A DNA stretch of 41,622 nucleotides, from the NCBI GenBank assembly GCA_964544145.1, contig CAZJAT010000015.1, forward strand, positions 1 to 41,622, given 5' to 3'. This DNA comes from CAZJAT01 sp964544145. Its GTDB lineage: Bacteria; Hydrothermota; 32-111. The position numbers and the translations under genes are program-made. This document shows positions 17,774-27,050 of this stretch, in pieces (within the stretch, counting starts at the first letter, position 1; the number at the start of each line of letters is the position of its first letter). The notes beneath the pieces are model-generated. The model was not told the DNA's origin and did not search any database. It worked only from the letters and a program-made list of their open reading frames with translations.

Positions 17774-18149
17774 TCTGATAATCTCATTCTTTTTCCTGTC
17801 TTCTCCAGGTGCTGATTTGGTCAGCAATATGTATATTGACGGTTCCCTGCAATTCTGCAATACTGAAAATGAAACATGCGGCTTTGACTTTATTTCATAC
17901 AGCATCAGCACAAGAGACAGCAATTTGGAAATACTCTTAAATGATTCAGTTTTTATAAGTGATACAACAGCCACATTGCTTAAATATATTATTGAATCAT
18001 ATTATATTTTAAGTAAGAACAGCATTCTAGACACTGTTCTTGTTCATAAATTTGATAGTGTTTTTATCAGGAATTCTTCAGTGCAAAAAATCAATTTTTT
18101 TGAAAATAATATTCATTATGAGTTTTCAACTGATTCATTTTCAATGTGA
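17760..18149 (+). CDS. Small exported protein of unknown function in the lolA position
   Basis: The 129 residues start at an ATG inside the last codons of ftsK (14-base overlap), with GTGAGG upstream as a ribosome site. A frame extension 27 bases further upstream is less likely. Residues 1-17 (AISLIISFFFLSSPGA) form a signal peptide, and the rest is short, beta-rich and polar, with two cysteines (CNTENETC). Many Gram-negative genomes have the lipoprotein carrier lolA directly after ftsK, and GSLQF followed by LNDSVFISD is faintly LolA-like. The protein is far shorter than the usual 200 residues, so this is only a hypothesis. Its 3' end overlaps the convergent gene by 34 bases. Confidence 0.55.
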   Translation: MMAISLIISFFFLSSPGADLVSNMYIDGSLQFCNTENETCGFDFISYSISTRDSNLEILLNDSVFISDTTATLLKYIIESYYILSKNSILDTVLVHKFDSVFIRNSSVQKINFFENNIHYEFSTDSFSM

Positions 18150-18652
18150 CATTTATTTTTACTTGATATCACATTGATAATCACCATATTACATAAAACA
18201 TAAATACTTTTAAATAAGATTATCACATATAACTGAGAAATAATCATTGAATAAATTTCCCTGTTTACAGGAATATCCAGATGTATAATAAGTATTAGTG
18301 CTGAATTAAGCAATATTGATGGGATGAATACTTGCAGATAATCAGATAACACCGTATTACCTGAATAATGAATCTTCATTCTTTGGATATAAAGATATAA
18401 AAATAATAGATACAGGTGAATTGAAATTATATCTGCAATTAAGATAATAGTAATTGAAACAGGCATAGCAATATATTCATTGCTTCCAGAATACTTGAAT
18501 ACAAATAAAAATATCAGGAATATCAATAATACCTGAAAAATACCCTCTGAGAAAGATGCAATTGATACAATCTTCTTTGTCTCTACTTTATTTCTCATTA
18601 AATAGAGGGTAATTAAGATTACTGCATTTAATGAAATGACTGAATAGAGCAT
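18116..18652 (-). CDS. Small polytopic membrane protein of unknown function
   Basis: The 178 residues are almost entirely hydrophobic. About five membrane helices are visible, near residues 2-19, 35-52, 60-88, 108-126 and 134-162, with short basic loops (RNKVETKK, QRMKIH) and a polar tail. I see no motif that names a family. Its ATG overlaps the TAA of the upstream thioredoxin-fold protein, so the two are coupled and may act together at the membrane, for example in an envelope redox process. That is inference only. The 3' end runs 34 bases into the convergent small exported gene, with no terminator between them. Confidence 0.6.
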   Translation of the reverse strand: MLYSVISLNAVILITLYLMRNKVETKKIVSIASFSEGIFQVLLIFLIFLFVFKYSGSNEYIAMPVSITIILIADIISIHLYLLFLYLYIQRMKIHYSGNTVLSDYLQVFIPSILLNSALILIIHLDIPVNREIYSMIISQLYVIILFKSIYVLCNMVIINVISSKNKCHIENESVENS

Positions 18653-20241
18653 TAGTGCTCCTTCATCAGATACATATACCTTAATTCAATAAATGGAACA
18701 ATATTATCCATATACCCCACTGCCCTGAACATTTTCCCGGATTTCCTGTTCAGTATAATCATATTGGGAACACCCCTTACATTGAATTTTTCAAAGATAG
18801 CTCTTCCATCATATAATATTTTAAAATCGATTTTCTCGTCTTTAACATATTTTACCAGAGCATCAGGCTCTGTTTCTGAACTAATGCCTATCATGGTTAA
18901 TTCAGGGTTATTCACATGCAATTCCAGAAGTAATGGCATAACCTTTTTGCAATAAGAACAAGTTGTTGAGAAAAAATCGATAAATATCACTTCATCACTG
19001 TTCTTGAAAGAATAATTTATTTCTTCAATTGTATTCAGATTGAAATCTTCAATAGGTATCTCTTCAATTTCACTATTCAGAATATTATCCAAAGCTATGT
19101 TTAATTCCTGCATATTAATGCCATCACTTATAACTGTTGAGTCCCTATAATCCATAGACAGCATATAAGCAATGTCATTGATCATGCCTGCAGAATCAGA
19201 GAATATAGAGTCAACACTGAATTTAAGCATATAATAATCTTTCTCGCTGAATGAATATATACTATCAGCAATATTTATATTTCTGAGTGCTTCATCGTAA
19301 TCCCTCATATACATAAGGGCTTTTGCAATATAATAAAATATATATCCCTTATAGGATGAGAAAGGTTCATAGTCGGCAATCATCTTCAATGATTCCATTG
19401 ATTCTTTTATATTGCTGTCTTCATCTATATAAAGCATTGCAGCTGATAATATATTTTCCGGGGCGGCATTATTATCTAGACATCCTGCCAGTTCGCTCCT
19501 GAATTCGCTGAATAAACCCTCACCGGATATATAATCAATTATATATGACATTTGATCATCATGGCAGAATCCCTTTAATGCAAATTTTATTGAGCTGTTG
19601 CGTAGATCCGCATCATACTCACTATCATAGTATAATCTGTATATTAAAAGCATTAGGTATTCATGACTACTATCAGCATACTCTGTTCCCTTCAATAAAA
19701 CATGATTGAAGAGCGAGTCAAGTCCCATTTTTCTATACTGTTGAGCATTAATAAAATAGACCGATTTATTGCCTTCAAAATCAGATTCAGCTGATTCCAT
19801 GTAGTCAATCAATATATCGGGTGTTGTTTCTTCAATCAGCATTATAATCCTTCTATAAATTTCCGTATCACTCTGAAATCCGCTGAAAGCCTTCTCATAA
19901 TATACAAGCGCAGAATCATTTATTGAATGCTCATAAAATATATTACCCATTATGCTGTAACTTCCTTTCTTTATCTCACCTTTCTCATCCATAACAGGAT
20001 ATACACCGATCAGTTTTTTCCCCGGTGCATATACAGAAATCACCTTGACAGTATCCGGTATAAAAAAATGAATCTTATTCATTGAATCAGGATAAACTGA
20101 AAGACGGAGAAACGGCAGCTCATCATAGACAATAGACAATGAATCTGAATTAACTATTTCATTTATTTTTCCACCTTCAAATGCAAGTATGTATAATGAA
20201 CATGCAAATATTATGATCAATATAAATAATTTGAATTTCAT
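18652..20241 (-). CDS. Exported TlpA-like thioredoxin-fold protein with long helical N-terminal region
   Basis: A signal peptide (hydrophobic 4-20) leads into about 380 residues of helical, TPR-like sequence; repeats such as ALVYYEKAF and YDEALRNINIADSIY fit TPR helices. From about 405 to 529 there is a thioredoxin fold. It has the active-site motif C428-S-Y-C431 in FFSTTCSYCKKVMP, the TlpA-type insertion MIGISSETEPDALVKYV, and the cis-proline loop RGVPNMIIL with P492. Proteins of this type reduce or shuffle disulfides outside the cytoplasm. The ATG overlaps the stop of the GreA-fusion gene, and the stop overlaps the next membrane-protein start. The substrate is unknown. Confidence 0.82.
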   Translation of the reverse strand: MKFKLFILIIIFACSLYILAFEGGKINEIVNSDSLSIVYDELPFLRLSVYPDSMNKIHFFIPDTVKVISVYAPGKKLIGVYPVMDEKGEIKKGSYSIMGNIFYEHSINDSALVYYEKAFSGFQSDTEIYRRIIMLIEETTPDILIDYMESAESDFEGNKSVYFINAQQYRKMGLDSLFNHVLLKGTEYADSSHEYLMLLIYRLYYDSEYDADLRNSSIKFALKGFCHDDQMSYIIDYISGEGLFSEFRSELAGCLDNNAAPENILSAAMLYIDEDSNIKESMESLKMIADYEPFSSYKGYIFYYIAKALMYMRDYDEALRNINIADSIYSFSEKDYYMLKFSVDSIFSDSAGMINDIAYMLSMDYRDSTVISDGINMQELNIALDNILNSEIEEIPIEDFNLNTIEEINYSFKNSDEVIFIDFFSTTCSYCKKVMPLLLELHVNNPELTMIGISSETEPDALVKYVKDEKIDFKILYDGRAIFEKFNVRGVPNMIILNRKSGKMFRAVGYMDNIVPFIELRYMYLMKEH

Positions 20242-22421
20242 ATATCCTCCGTAATTTTGCTTATTGATTTTATTAAAAAATTATCCTTGCTCTCTCCCGC
20301 TTTCATTCCCATAAGTTTCTGCACCAAGGGAGACCTGTATGAAATAATGCCCTTTTCATCATCAACATCAAGAGGTCCCAATATAGAATATCTCTTCGTT
20401 TCATTTTCTTTTATCATTTGTATGGTTATAATTGTTCCTATATCAACTGAATCACCTGTCACATGAGATAAATCAGCAGGGTGTGCATTACTCAATTCCC
20501 TGCCAAGTTCATTTGCCATTATAGACATGAATCTGTATTGTTCCCGTGAATATTTATACTCAGCATTCTCACTAAGATCACCATGGTCTGCAGCTTCCCT
20601 TATTTTTACTGTCAGCTCGGGCAATACCTCATTTATTATGTGATTTAATTCATCTTGTTTTTTATCAATTCCCCTGTGAGTAGAATATTCGTATTCTATT
20701 TTTTTAAGCTTTCTGAAATCCGGATATATTTCATAAATTTTAATGCGTGCTTCATCTTTTTGATATGATGACAAAAACGTCAATTTCATAAAGACATCAT
20801 AAAGTTCCTTAGCATCCTTTTTGCTGAATGATTTTACTAAATCAACAATCTTAGGCTTTTTCCCAGTGAAATAATGTTTCCTTACAAAAGCAATAAACGG
20901 ATCACTCTTTTTCAATGCCGCAATCTCGTTTGCAATGTTTAGAATACGCTGATGAACGAATGAACTCTCCAATGTTATTTCTGCATCCGGCTGTTTTGAT
21001 ATGAACCATTGAATGAACATCAAATTTGTACCCAATCTAATTGATTTTTCAACACTTTCAATCATTATTTCCTTATGTCTACTATTGCTTGCATTATATA
21101 TTCTATTCATTGCATTCTCATTCAGTTGAATTAATAAATGCTCATTAGCATACAATCCATTTGCAGCCCTTGTATTCACAATTGTTTCAATGAATTCTTC
21201 AGATGCAATTTCAGAAAGGTCATTATTATAAACTTGTTCGGCATATTTATTGTCTTTATTAAGTAAAAACATTATTTCGCTTTTTAAAGGTTCACGGAAT
21301 GATTGAATTAATTCTGATATCTTGATGATATCCTCGCCACTCAATTCAGTGCTTTTAATAGTACTTATAAGATAATCACGCACTTTAACTGCATCCTTAA
21401 TTCTCTTAATATGAGCTACAGTCGAACTCTCCGCATCATCGCTCAATAGATACCGTTCACTTTTACCGAATATAACATGAATTCCGCTGCATTGCTCAAA
21501 TGTTTTCTTATTCTTTGATATATACTTTAATGCATCAGTCCCATAAATATAAATCAGTTCTTTCTTTAATGTCTCTCTATCTACTGCATTTCCATTATAC
21601 ATGATAATAGATTTCAATAGTTCACATGGTGAAAGTTCTTTGGCCGCTTCAGGCCTGAAAAATTTATATACTCTAAAATCATTCTCTTCAATCGGATGTG
21701 TCTTTTCAAGCACTTTTTCAAAATCAAGCATCTGTATTGTTCCTGTTTTTGTCCGCAGGACAAATTGCTTTTTCTCATTATCTAAATCTAATATCTCCAT
21801 AATCTTTGTATCAATTATAATAAACATGCCTTTTCTGAATTTTAGAGCACGTTTAAATTCGCTTATTGATAAACTGCTGCAGTCAGTTTCTATATATTTT
21901 TTGTATATACTGTCAATCATGGGATAATTTGTTTTTATATTCCTCAACAATCTGCTGTTTTCTCTTTTCAGTATTCTGAAAATAATAAGCTTTTCCATAT
22001 CATCTGCACTATCCGCTACAATTTCAAGATATTTAATCACAACCGGTCTCTCGGCATTATCTGCACAATAATCAATTAAATTGTTATTGATAGGCATATG
22101 TTCAAATTTATCAAGATAAATTATCACTGCATCCTCAATTAGTTCTTCCCTTCCATCAACAATAAGTTTCATCAACATCTCATTCCATTCATTTTCCTTC
22201 TTGTCCTCATGTTGAAATATATTCCATTTATAATCAAGATTGTTTCTGAATGTTTCAGGTATCTTATTATCATCAACCCTTATGCCCATCTTTGACGCAG
22301 AACGTACATAAAGATTAATGACATGGTCAATGGACAGCACACTGCTGTTTTCATTTACCATATCAATAAGTTCCCGGTATTTGCCTTTAGAATATGTTTC
22401 CTCTATTTTCTTTATATCCAT
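20238..22421 (-). CDS. greA: Long GreA-type transcript cleavage factor with extra N-terminal region
   Basis: The last 150 residues (about 575-727) are a GreA/GreB module: a coiled coil whose tip is D612-H-G-D615-L-S-E618-N, matching the GDLSENAEY tip of GreA that reaches into the RNA polymerase channel, then the FKBP-like domain from about residue 655. GreA rescues backtracked polymerase by stimulating RNA cleavage. Normal GreA is about 158 residues; here about 570 residues precede it. That part is mostly helical, with one beta-rich stretch near 197-235 (KGMFIIIDTKIMEI, FVLRTKTGTIQMLDFEKV). Long GreA proteins of 700-900 residues are known in Chlamydiae and Spirochaetes, so this is not a chance fusion. 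AGAGGA precedes the ATG. Confidence 0.87.
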   Translation of the reverse strand: MDIKKIEETYSKGKYRELIDMVNENSSVLSIDHVINLYVRSASKMGIRVDDNKIPETFRNNLDYKWNIFQHEDKKENEWNEMLMKLIVDGREELIEDAVIIYLDKFEHMPINNNLIDYCADNAERPVVIKYLEIVADSADDMEKLIIFRILKRENSRLLRNIKTNYPMIDSIYKKYIETDCSSLSISEFKRALKFRKGMFIIIDTKIMEILDLDNEKKQFVLRTKTGTIQMLDFEKVLEKTHPIEENDFRVYKFFRPEAAKELSPCELLKSIIMYNGNAVDRETLKKELIYIYGTDALKYISKNKKTFEQCSGIHVIFGKSERYLLSDDAESSTVAHIKRIKDAVKVRDYLISTIKSTELSGEDIIKISELIQSFREPLKSEIMFLLNKDNKYAEQVYNNDLSEIASEEFIETIVNTRAANGLYANEHLLIQLNENAMNRIYNASNSRHKEIMIESVEKSIRLGTNLMFIQWFISKQPDAEITLESSFVHQRILNIANEIAALKKSDPFIAFVRKHYFTGKKPKIVDLVKSFSKKDAKELYDVFMKLTFLSSYQKDEARIKIYEIYPDFRKLKKIEYEYSTHRGIDKKQDELNHIINEVLPELTVKIREAADHGDLSENAEYKYSREQYRFMSIMANELGRELSNAHPADLSHVTGDSVDIGTIITIQMIKENETKRYSILGPLDVDDEKGIISYRSPLVQKLMGMKAGESKDNFLIKSISKITEDI

Positions 22422-22447
22422 GACAGTCCTCTGTTACAATATTTTAA

Positions 22448-23323
22448 TCATTGATATGACTTACTTTTTTCTCTTTTGCAGAAAGCGGTAAAATCATTCC
22501 TGAAATTACTATTAAGAGTCCATAGCGGTGCAATGAGTTTACTCCCTCTACTTGATGATTTAAGCCGATGGATTACAATGTCATTATTCAGTCTAGGCAA
22601 TATATTATTAAGAATTCTCATATAGTCATTTTGGGACATTACTTCAATTTGATTTTTAATAAACATATCATATACGTTCATTCCCTTCTCAATATATAGG
22701 TGATGGAATTTTATTCCGTCACAATGCGCATCAATCAATTTTGCTGTTTTCAAACAATCATCTTCACCCTCTCCGGGTAAACCCACTATCATATGGCCTA
22801 CCAAATGACTATCCGGAATAACCGATTTCACTAATTTGGATGCTTCAATAAATGATGATACTGTATCATGTCTGTTTATATCCATTAAAACGCTGTCATT
22901 AGCACTTTCAAGGCCAAGTTCAATTTGAGTGAAGGTATTTAATTTCTTTATTTGTTCCAGTATTTCTCTATACACTGTATCAGGCCTGGTTCCGATTGAA
23001 ATACCGACAATATTGTTATGACTGATTGCTTCTTTAAATCGCTCTATCAGAGTTTCCAGATGCCCATACATATTGGAATATGATTGAAAATAGGGTATAT
23101 AGAGACCATCCCGGCCCCTTATAAAAGAATCAATCTGCTGACTAACAGTCGCAGTTGCACCTGTTCCCGAACCCGTAAGAGAACAGTATATACACCCTCC
23201 ATAAGATTTTGTTCCATCTCTATTCGGACAATTTGAATCAATGTTTATTGGAATCTTATATACAGGTTTACCAAATTTTTCCTTTAAAAATGATGAATAG
23301 GTTCTATATTTAATATCAGTCAT
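22448..23323 (-). CDS. Radical SAM protein, YhcC/TIGR01212 type
   Basis: I start at 23323 (MTDIKYRTYSSFLKEKFG, 291 residues); a longer frame to 23374 would add 17 atypical residues and deeper overlap with the rhomboid gene. The cluster cysteines are C32, C44 and C47 in NCPNRDGTKSYGGCIYC. This widely spaced CxxxxxxxxxxxCxxC arrangement is characteristic of the YhcC family rather than the usual CxxxCxxC. SIGTRPDT and LGLESANDSVL are also family motifs. The enzyme should cleave S-adenosylmethionine to start radical chemistry; the family's substrate is not well established, with RNA or tRNA modification suggested for relatives. It overlaps the rhomboid gene by eight bases. Confidence 0.9.
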   Translation of the reverse strand: MTDIKYRTYSSFLKEKFGKPVYKIPINIDSNCPNRDGTKSYGGCIYCSLTGSGTGATATVSQQIDSFIRGRDGLYIPYFQSYSNMYGHLETLIERFKEAISHNNIVGISIGTRPDTVYREILEQIKKLNTFTQIELGLESANDSVLMDINRHDTVSSFIEASKLVKSVIPDSHLVGHMIVGLPGEGEDDCLKTAKLIDAHCDGIKFHHLYIEKGMNVYDMFIKNQIEVMSQNDYMRILNNILPRLNNDIVIHRLKSSSRGSKLIAPLWTLNSNFRNDFTAFCKREKSKSYQ

Positions 23324-24092
23324 CTGAGTATATTTTCTTTGATAACAAATCAAGTTCATGCTTTTCAGTATCATTTAAAGATTCATATCCGCCTTTTGAG
23401 ATTTTATCAAGTAAATAATCAAATCTTTCCTTATCTCTGCTCCTATTCTTAGCATCCAGATTTTGATATACCTTTGTTGCTTTGGTTTTTCCTTTTAATG
23501 AGTCAATCCAATTATCACTCTTAAGATATATTAAACCTGTAAGTAATCCTCCAAGATGAGCAAAATGGGCTATACCGCTTTGCGCACCGCTTATTCCTAA
23601 AAATAATTCAATACCTCCAAATATTATAACAGCATATTTTGCTTTGATGGGTATAAAAAAATTAAGATATAAAATTGTATTGGGAAATGTCATACCATAA
23701 GCCAGCAGCAGGCCATAAACAGCTCCAGAAGCTCCTAAAGAAGGTATCGGAGACATTGGGTTAATAAGATAGTGCAATAATCCACCGCCCAATCCTGCAA
23801 CAATGTAATATCTTATAAATTTATTGCTGCCCCAATGACGTTCAAGAGGTAAACCAAATATGAATAATGCAAACATATTGAAGAATAAATGCCAAATGCT
23901 CCCATGAAGGAACATATGTGTCAGGAATTGCCATATAAAATATTTTTTTGTGACCAGTATGGGTATCAAAGCAAAATTACCCACTATAAATTCATACATA
24001 ATAAATTCAAGGAAGAATACTGCAATATTAATACCAATTAAATACAATGTGACTGATTTACTGCTTAGTCTATTTCTTTGTTTATAATACAT
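23316..24092 (-). CDS. Rhomboid family intramembrane serine protease
   Basis: This polytopic inner-membrane protease cuts helices within the bilayer. About six membrane helices are visible. The catalytic pair is S122 in GASGAVYG and H179 in HFAHLGG, and the oxyanion-side motif HLFFNMF carries H68 and N72. The protein has 258 residues, with a polar C-terminal tail of about 65 rich in Lys and Asp. Its start immediately follows the coaD stop, in the same run. The substrate cannot be predicted, but envelope proteins are usual. Confidence 0.93.
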   Translation of the reverse strand: MYYKQRNRLSSKSVTLYLIGINIAVFFLEFIMYEFIVGNFALIPILVTKKYFIWQFLTHMFLHGSIWHLFFNMFALFIFGLPLERHWGSNKFIRYYIVAGLGGGLLHYLINPMSPIPSLGASGAVYGLLLAYGMTFPNTILYLNFFIPIKAKYAVIIFGGIELFLGISGAQSGIAHFAHLGGLLTGLIYLKSDNWIDSLKGKTKATKVYQNLDAKNRSRDKERFDYLLDKISKGGYESLNDTEKHELDLLSKKIYSDD

Positions 24093-24563
24093 TCAAAACT
24101 TCTCCTTCAATCTTTGTTCAACAACTTCAGGTACCATACAGGATAATTCACTCCTGAATGCCGCCAATTCTTTTACAATGGAAGAACTTAGGTATATATA
24201 TTTCATATCTGTTATGAAAAACATTACTTCATATTCCGGATAGAGTTTCCGATTTGTCATAGCCATCTGAAATTCATATTCAAAATCAGATACAGCTCTC
24301 AAACCTCTAATCACAACCCTAACATGATTATTTTTAATATAATCAACTAAAAGGCCATCATAGATCTTCACATTTATTCTGTCATTATCTTTAAAAATAC
24401 TCTCTATCATATCCTTGCGTTCATCTGCAGTGAACATTGTTCTTTTCTCATTATTCTTAGATACCAACACTGTGACAGAATCAAAGACCTGCATGGCTCT
24501 GTTGAGGATATCCAAATGTCCATTGGTTATCGGATCAAATGTTCCCGGATATATAACTTCCAT
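24093..24563 (-). CDS. coaD: Pantetheine-phosphate adenylyltransferase
   Basis: CoaD makes dephospho-CoA from 4'-phosphopantetheine and ATP, the penultimate step of coenzyme A synthesis. The 156 residues start at the canonical MEVIYPGTFDPITNGH, with T8 and H16 of the nucleotidyltransferase motif. The conserved RGLRAVSDFEYEFQMAMTNR and the YLSSSIVKELA motif near the C-terminus are present. It overlaps the end of rsmD by 29 bases; rsmD-coaD adjacency is very common in bacteria. Confidence 0.97.
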   Translation of the reverse strand: MEVIYPGTFDPITNGHLDILNRAMQVFDSVTVLVSKNNEKRTMFTADERKDMIESIFKDNDRINVKIYDGLLVDYIKNNHVRVVIRGLRAVSDFEYEFQMAMTNRKLYPEYEVMFFITDMKYIYLSSSIVKELAAFRSELSCMVPEVVEQRLKEKF

Positions 24564-25113
24564 CTGACTTCCTCCTCAATATTACGAAACGTGTCTTTCC
24601 AAAATGTCCCTGCTTTATAATCTCCAAATCATCATGAATTACTTCCGTCTTTTTGTCCATATTATGCACTATTCTTCCTTTAGTTTTAAGTATATCACTC
24701 TCTACAATATAATTTAAAGTATTGAATTTTTCAACCCATTTATATGGAGGATCAACAAAAATAAGGTCAAATTTCAATTCCCTTTTTTTCAATGCCTTAA
24801 GTGCCATTCTGAAATCCGCTGCATATGCCTCTGTTTTTTCTGAGATATCAAGCTTTTCAAGATTCTCTTTCAGAAGCGCTATGTTTTTCCTATCCTTATC
24901 AACAAATATCACCTTGTCGGCACCTCTTGATATAGATTCAATGCCCAATACACCACTTCCGCAGAACAGATCCAGTATCTGCATATATTCAACATCATCT
25001 ATCATTGAAAACAATGATTTCCTCACAAGTGCCTGAACAGGCCTTGTTATATGTCTATCTATCTGCCCTGTACTTATAGATTTATTCTTCAGATATCCTG
25101 CTATTATCCTCAA
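24535..25113 (-). CDS. rsmD: 16S rRNA m2G966 methyltransferase
   Basis: RsmD methylates G966 of 16S rRNA. It has 192 residues. The N-terminus MRIIAGYLKNKSI is typical, the S-adenosylmethionine site is LDLFCGSGVLGIE (47-59), and the catalytic motif is D121-P-P-Y124 in LIFVDPPYKW. It overlaps the end of the DUF3160-like lipoprotein gene by 32 bases and coaD by 29, a compact head-to-tail run. Confidence 0.95.
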   Translation of the reverse strand: MRIIAGYLKNKSISTGQIDRHITRPVQALVRKSLFSMIDDVEYMQILDLFCGSGVLGIESISRGADKVIFVDKDRKNIALLKENLEKLDISEKTEAYAADFRMALKALKKRELKFDLIFVDPPYKWVEKFNTLNYIVESDILKTKGRIVHNMDKKTEVIHDDLEIIKQGHFGKTRFVILRRKSDGSYISGNI

Positions 25114-26989
25114 ATAAACCCCTCTGCCATGGTGAATAATATATTTCAGTACCCATATTGATGATATCTCTCCATTTTTCGTCAGTTAATCTGTCATTCA
25201 TTGGATGTTTGAATTCATAGTATGACAGAAGACCTCCTCTATACAATTGATTCTTCATCTGCACATGCATCTCCATAATATAACCTGATGCCTCCTCTAA
25301 TACTGTATTACTGTTTGGATCTGTGTGAATATCTGCAATAATCAATGTATTATCTATTTTCTCCTTTTTATCCTTTATCAGCATTTTAAGTGAATTATTC
25401 AGATTATTTATTGAATACTTTAATTCATCCGTATTACTGTAATAATCCTGATTTAATGTTAATACAGAAATTTTTACATATAAGTCAATCAATGCAGTCA
25501 TATCATTTTGAATATTCATGAATATAACATCCCCTGTAACATTATGCAGCATTGTAAGTAATTTGTTTACATCAAGAGCAGCCTGGGCATAAAAATCTGT
25601 GTAAGGTTCTGCAATTATCCTTTTATTATTTTCCATAGGCAAGGGTTTTGCAGATGTAATCTTGGCTGTATAGGATTGCTTTGCATACAGAATAACATCA
25701 TGCCTCAGTGATGCCCATGAGGAAAGCATTGTATTCAGTTCCTTCTGTTTTTTTGTTTTACCATTGATAAAACTGAATTCACTTGAATTTATAATTATCT
25801 TATACTGATTAAGCATATTATTGTAGAAACACTGCATTGTGAGTTCATCAAGCATTCTGCTCATCATGATCACATTATCGCTGTAACCAATATAATCAGC
25901 ATCACCTTCATCATATATTATCCTTTTTGCTTCATCAGAACCCAGTACAGAAAAGAGATCCAGACCCCTGGGGAATATTCTGTATCCTCCGCCAAATGAA
26001 AATGTCGTTTTCGGATTTTTACCTGTATAATCACCGACCCTGTTATAAACAAGATTAGTGAACACCTCTGAGTCAAAGATATATCTCTGCCCCATTATAC
26101 CTGTAAAAACAGGCTTTTTTTCATTATCATCCACTATATCTGAAATGATTTTCGACTGATCATGCGATTCCAATATATCTGCTGCAGTATTGATTAATTT
26201 GTTATCAGCAATATTCTCATCATTTATCTCAAAAGGGATTCTATCCCGAATGCTCCTGCACAGAATATCATCACTTACCTGAAGATAGAATGAAATAATA
26301 TTGTAGAATTTATTGAATTGCAAATCAATATCTGATTCATTTAGTACTGCTGACATCATTAATGCAGCTCTCATCTCGATACGCGGATCTGCATATGCAA
26401 CCTCTGTCTTATAACGCATTCTCTGAAAATACATCATTGATATGAAATAGCATTTTAATTCAATATCATCATTATAATGCCCTCTGGGTATATACTGAGA
26501 ATAATCCTCATTATGCTTGAATATATATGAGCTGTTTTCACCCCGGTGTTCTTTTATAAGAAATATCTCATTACTAATATCATTTGCAATATCAACAGGC
26601 AATATAGTGTTTGAATCAAGAAGATACAGACAAGTGTACAGATATTTCTCATTAAGTTCATATGCATCCCTGTTTAATTCAGATAATCCGAATTTTTCTT
26701 CATGCTTAATAATAATATTCTTCAACAATTCAGAATACATGTTTATCATATACCTTTTTTCCATATATCTTAGAGTGTAATCAGTCATAAGATGTTCAAT
26801 ATAGAGAATAAAATCGGATGTGAGGAGAATATTATCCTCATTCTCCAATAAATCATTATAATATGTGAAAAAGGATTTTTTTTCAGTCTGGCTGAACATC
26901 ACATCCGACAATGCATCCGTTTTTTTTGAAAAACACGCTGCATTCATTGTAATTATTACAATAATAAAAACATATAGTATTTTCTTCAT
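25082..26989 (-). CDS. DUF3160-like putative lipoprotein
   Basis: This is a 635-residue protein with a hydrophobic N-terminus (4-19) followed by C20 in MNAAC, an acceptable though not ideal lipobox, so it is probably a lipoprotein. The body has the marks of the DUF3160 family as I know it: TSDFILYIEHLM near the start, GQRYIFDSEVF in the middle, FPRGLDLFSVLGSDEA near 330-350, and SSWASLRHDVILYAKQSYT near 425-445. The function of this family is not established. GGAGA sits before the ATG. It is the first gene of the run that continues into rsmD and coaD; a weak promoter lies 18-45 bases upstream. Confidence 0.78.
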   Translation of the reverse strand: MKKILYVFIIVIITMNAACFSKKTDALSDVMFSQTEKKSFFTYYNDLLENEDNILLTSDFILYIEHLMTDYTLRYMEKRYMINMYSELLKNIIIKHEEKFGLSELNRDAYELNEKYLYTCLYLLDSNTILPVDIANDISNEIFLIKEHRGENSSYIFKHNEDYSQYIPRGHYNDDIELKCYFISMMYFQRMRYKTEVAYADPRIEMRAALMMSAVLNESDIDLQFNKFYNIISFYLQVSDDILCRSIRDRIPFEINDENIADNKLINTAADILESHDQSKIISDIVDDNEKKPVFTGIMGQRYIFDSEVFTNLVYNRVGDYTGKNPKTTFSFGGGYRIFPRGLDLFSVLGSDEAKRIIYDEGDADYIGYSDNVIMMSRMLDELTMQCFYNNMLNQYKIIINSSEFSFINGKTKKQKELNTMLSSWASLRHDVILYAKQSYTAKITSAKPLPMENNKRIIAEPYTDFYAQAALDVNKLLTMLHNVTGDVIFMNIQNDMTALIDLYVKISVLTLNQDYYSNTDELKYSINNLNNSLKMLIKDKKEKIDNTLIIADIHTDPNSNTVLEEASGYIMEMHVQMKNQLYRGGLLSYYEFKHPMNDRLTDEKWRDIINMGTEIYYSPWQRGLFEDNSRISEE

Positions 26990-27006
26990 AATTTCTCCTT
27001 TAATGA

Positions 27007-27034
27007 ATTATGCCATAAACATCATGTAATGCAA
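27007..27034 (-). promoter_or_regulatory. Possible promoter of the DUF3160-rsmD-coaD run
   Basis: On the minus strand TTGCAT (27029-27034) and CATAAT (27007-27012) are separated by 16 bases, just upstream of the AAAGGAGA ribosome site. Each hexamer has one or two mismatches from consensus. Confidence 0.4.
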
Positions 27035-27050
27035 TAGGGTCACTCAATAG

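Noticed and set aside
23324..23374. Longer start of the radical SAM gene
   Set aside because: The extra 17 residues are not family-like and would overlap the rhomboid gene much further; the ATG at 23323 fits the family start.
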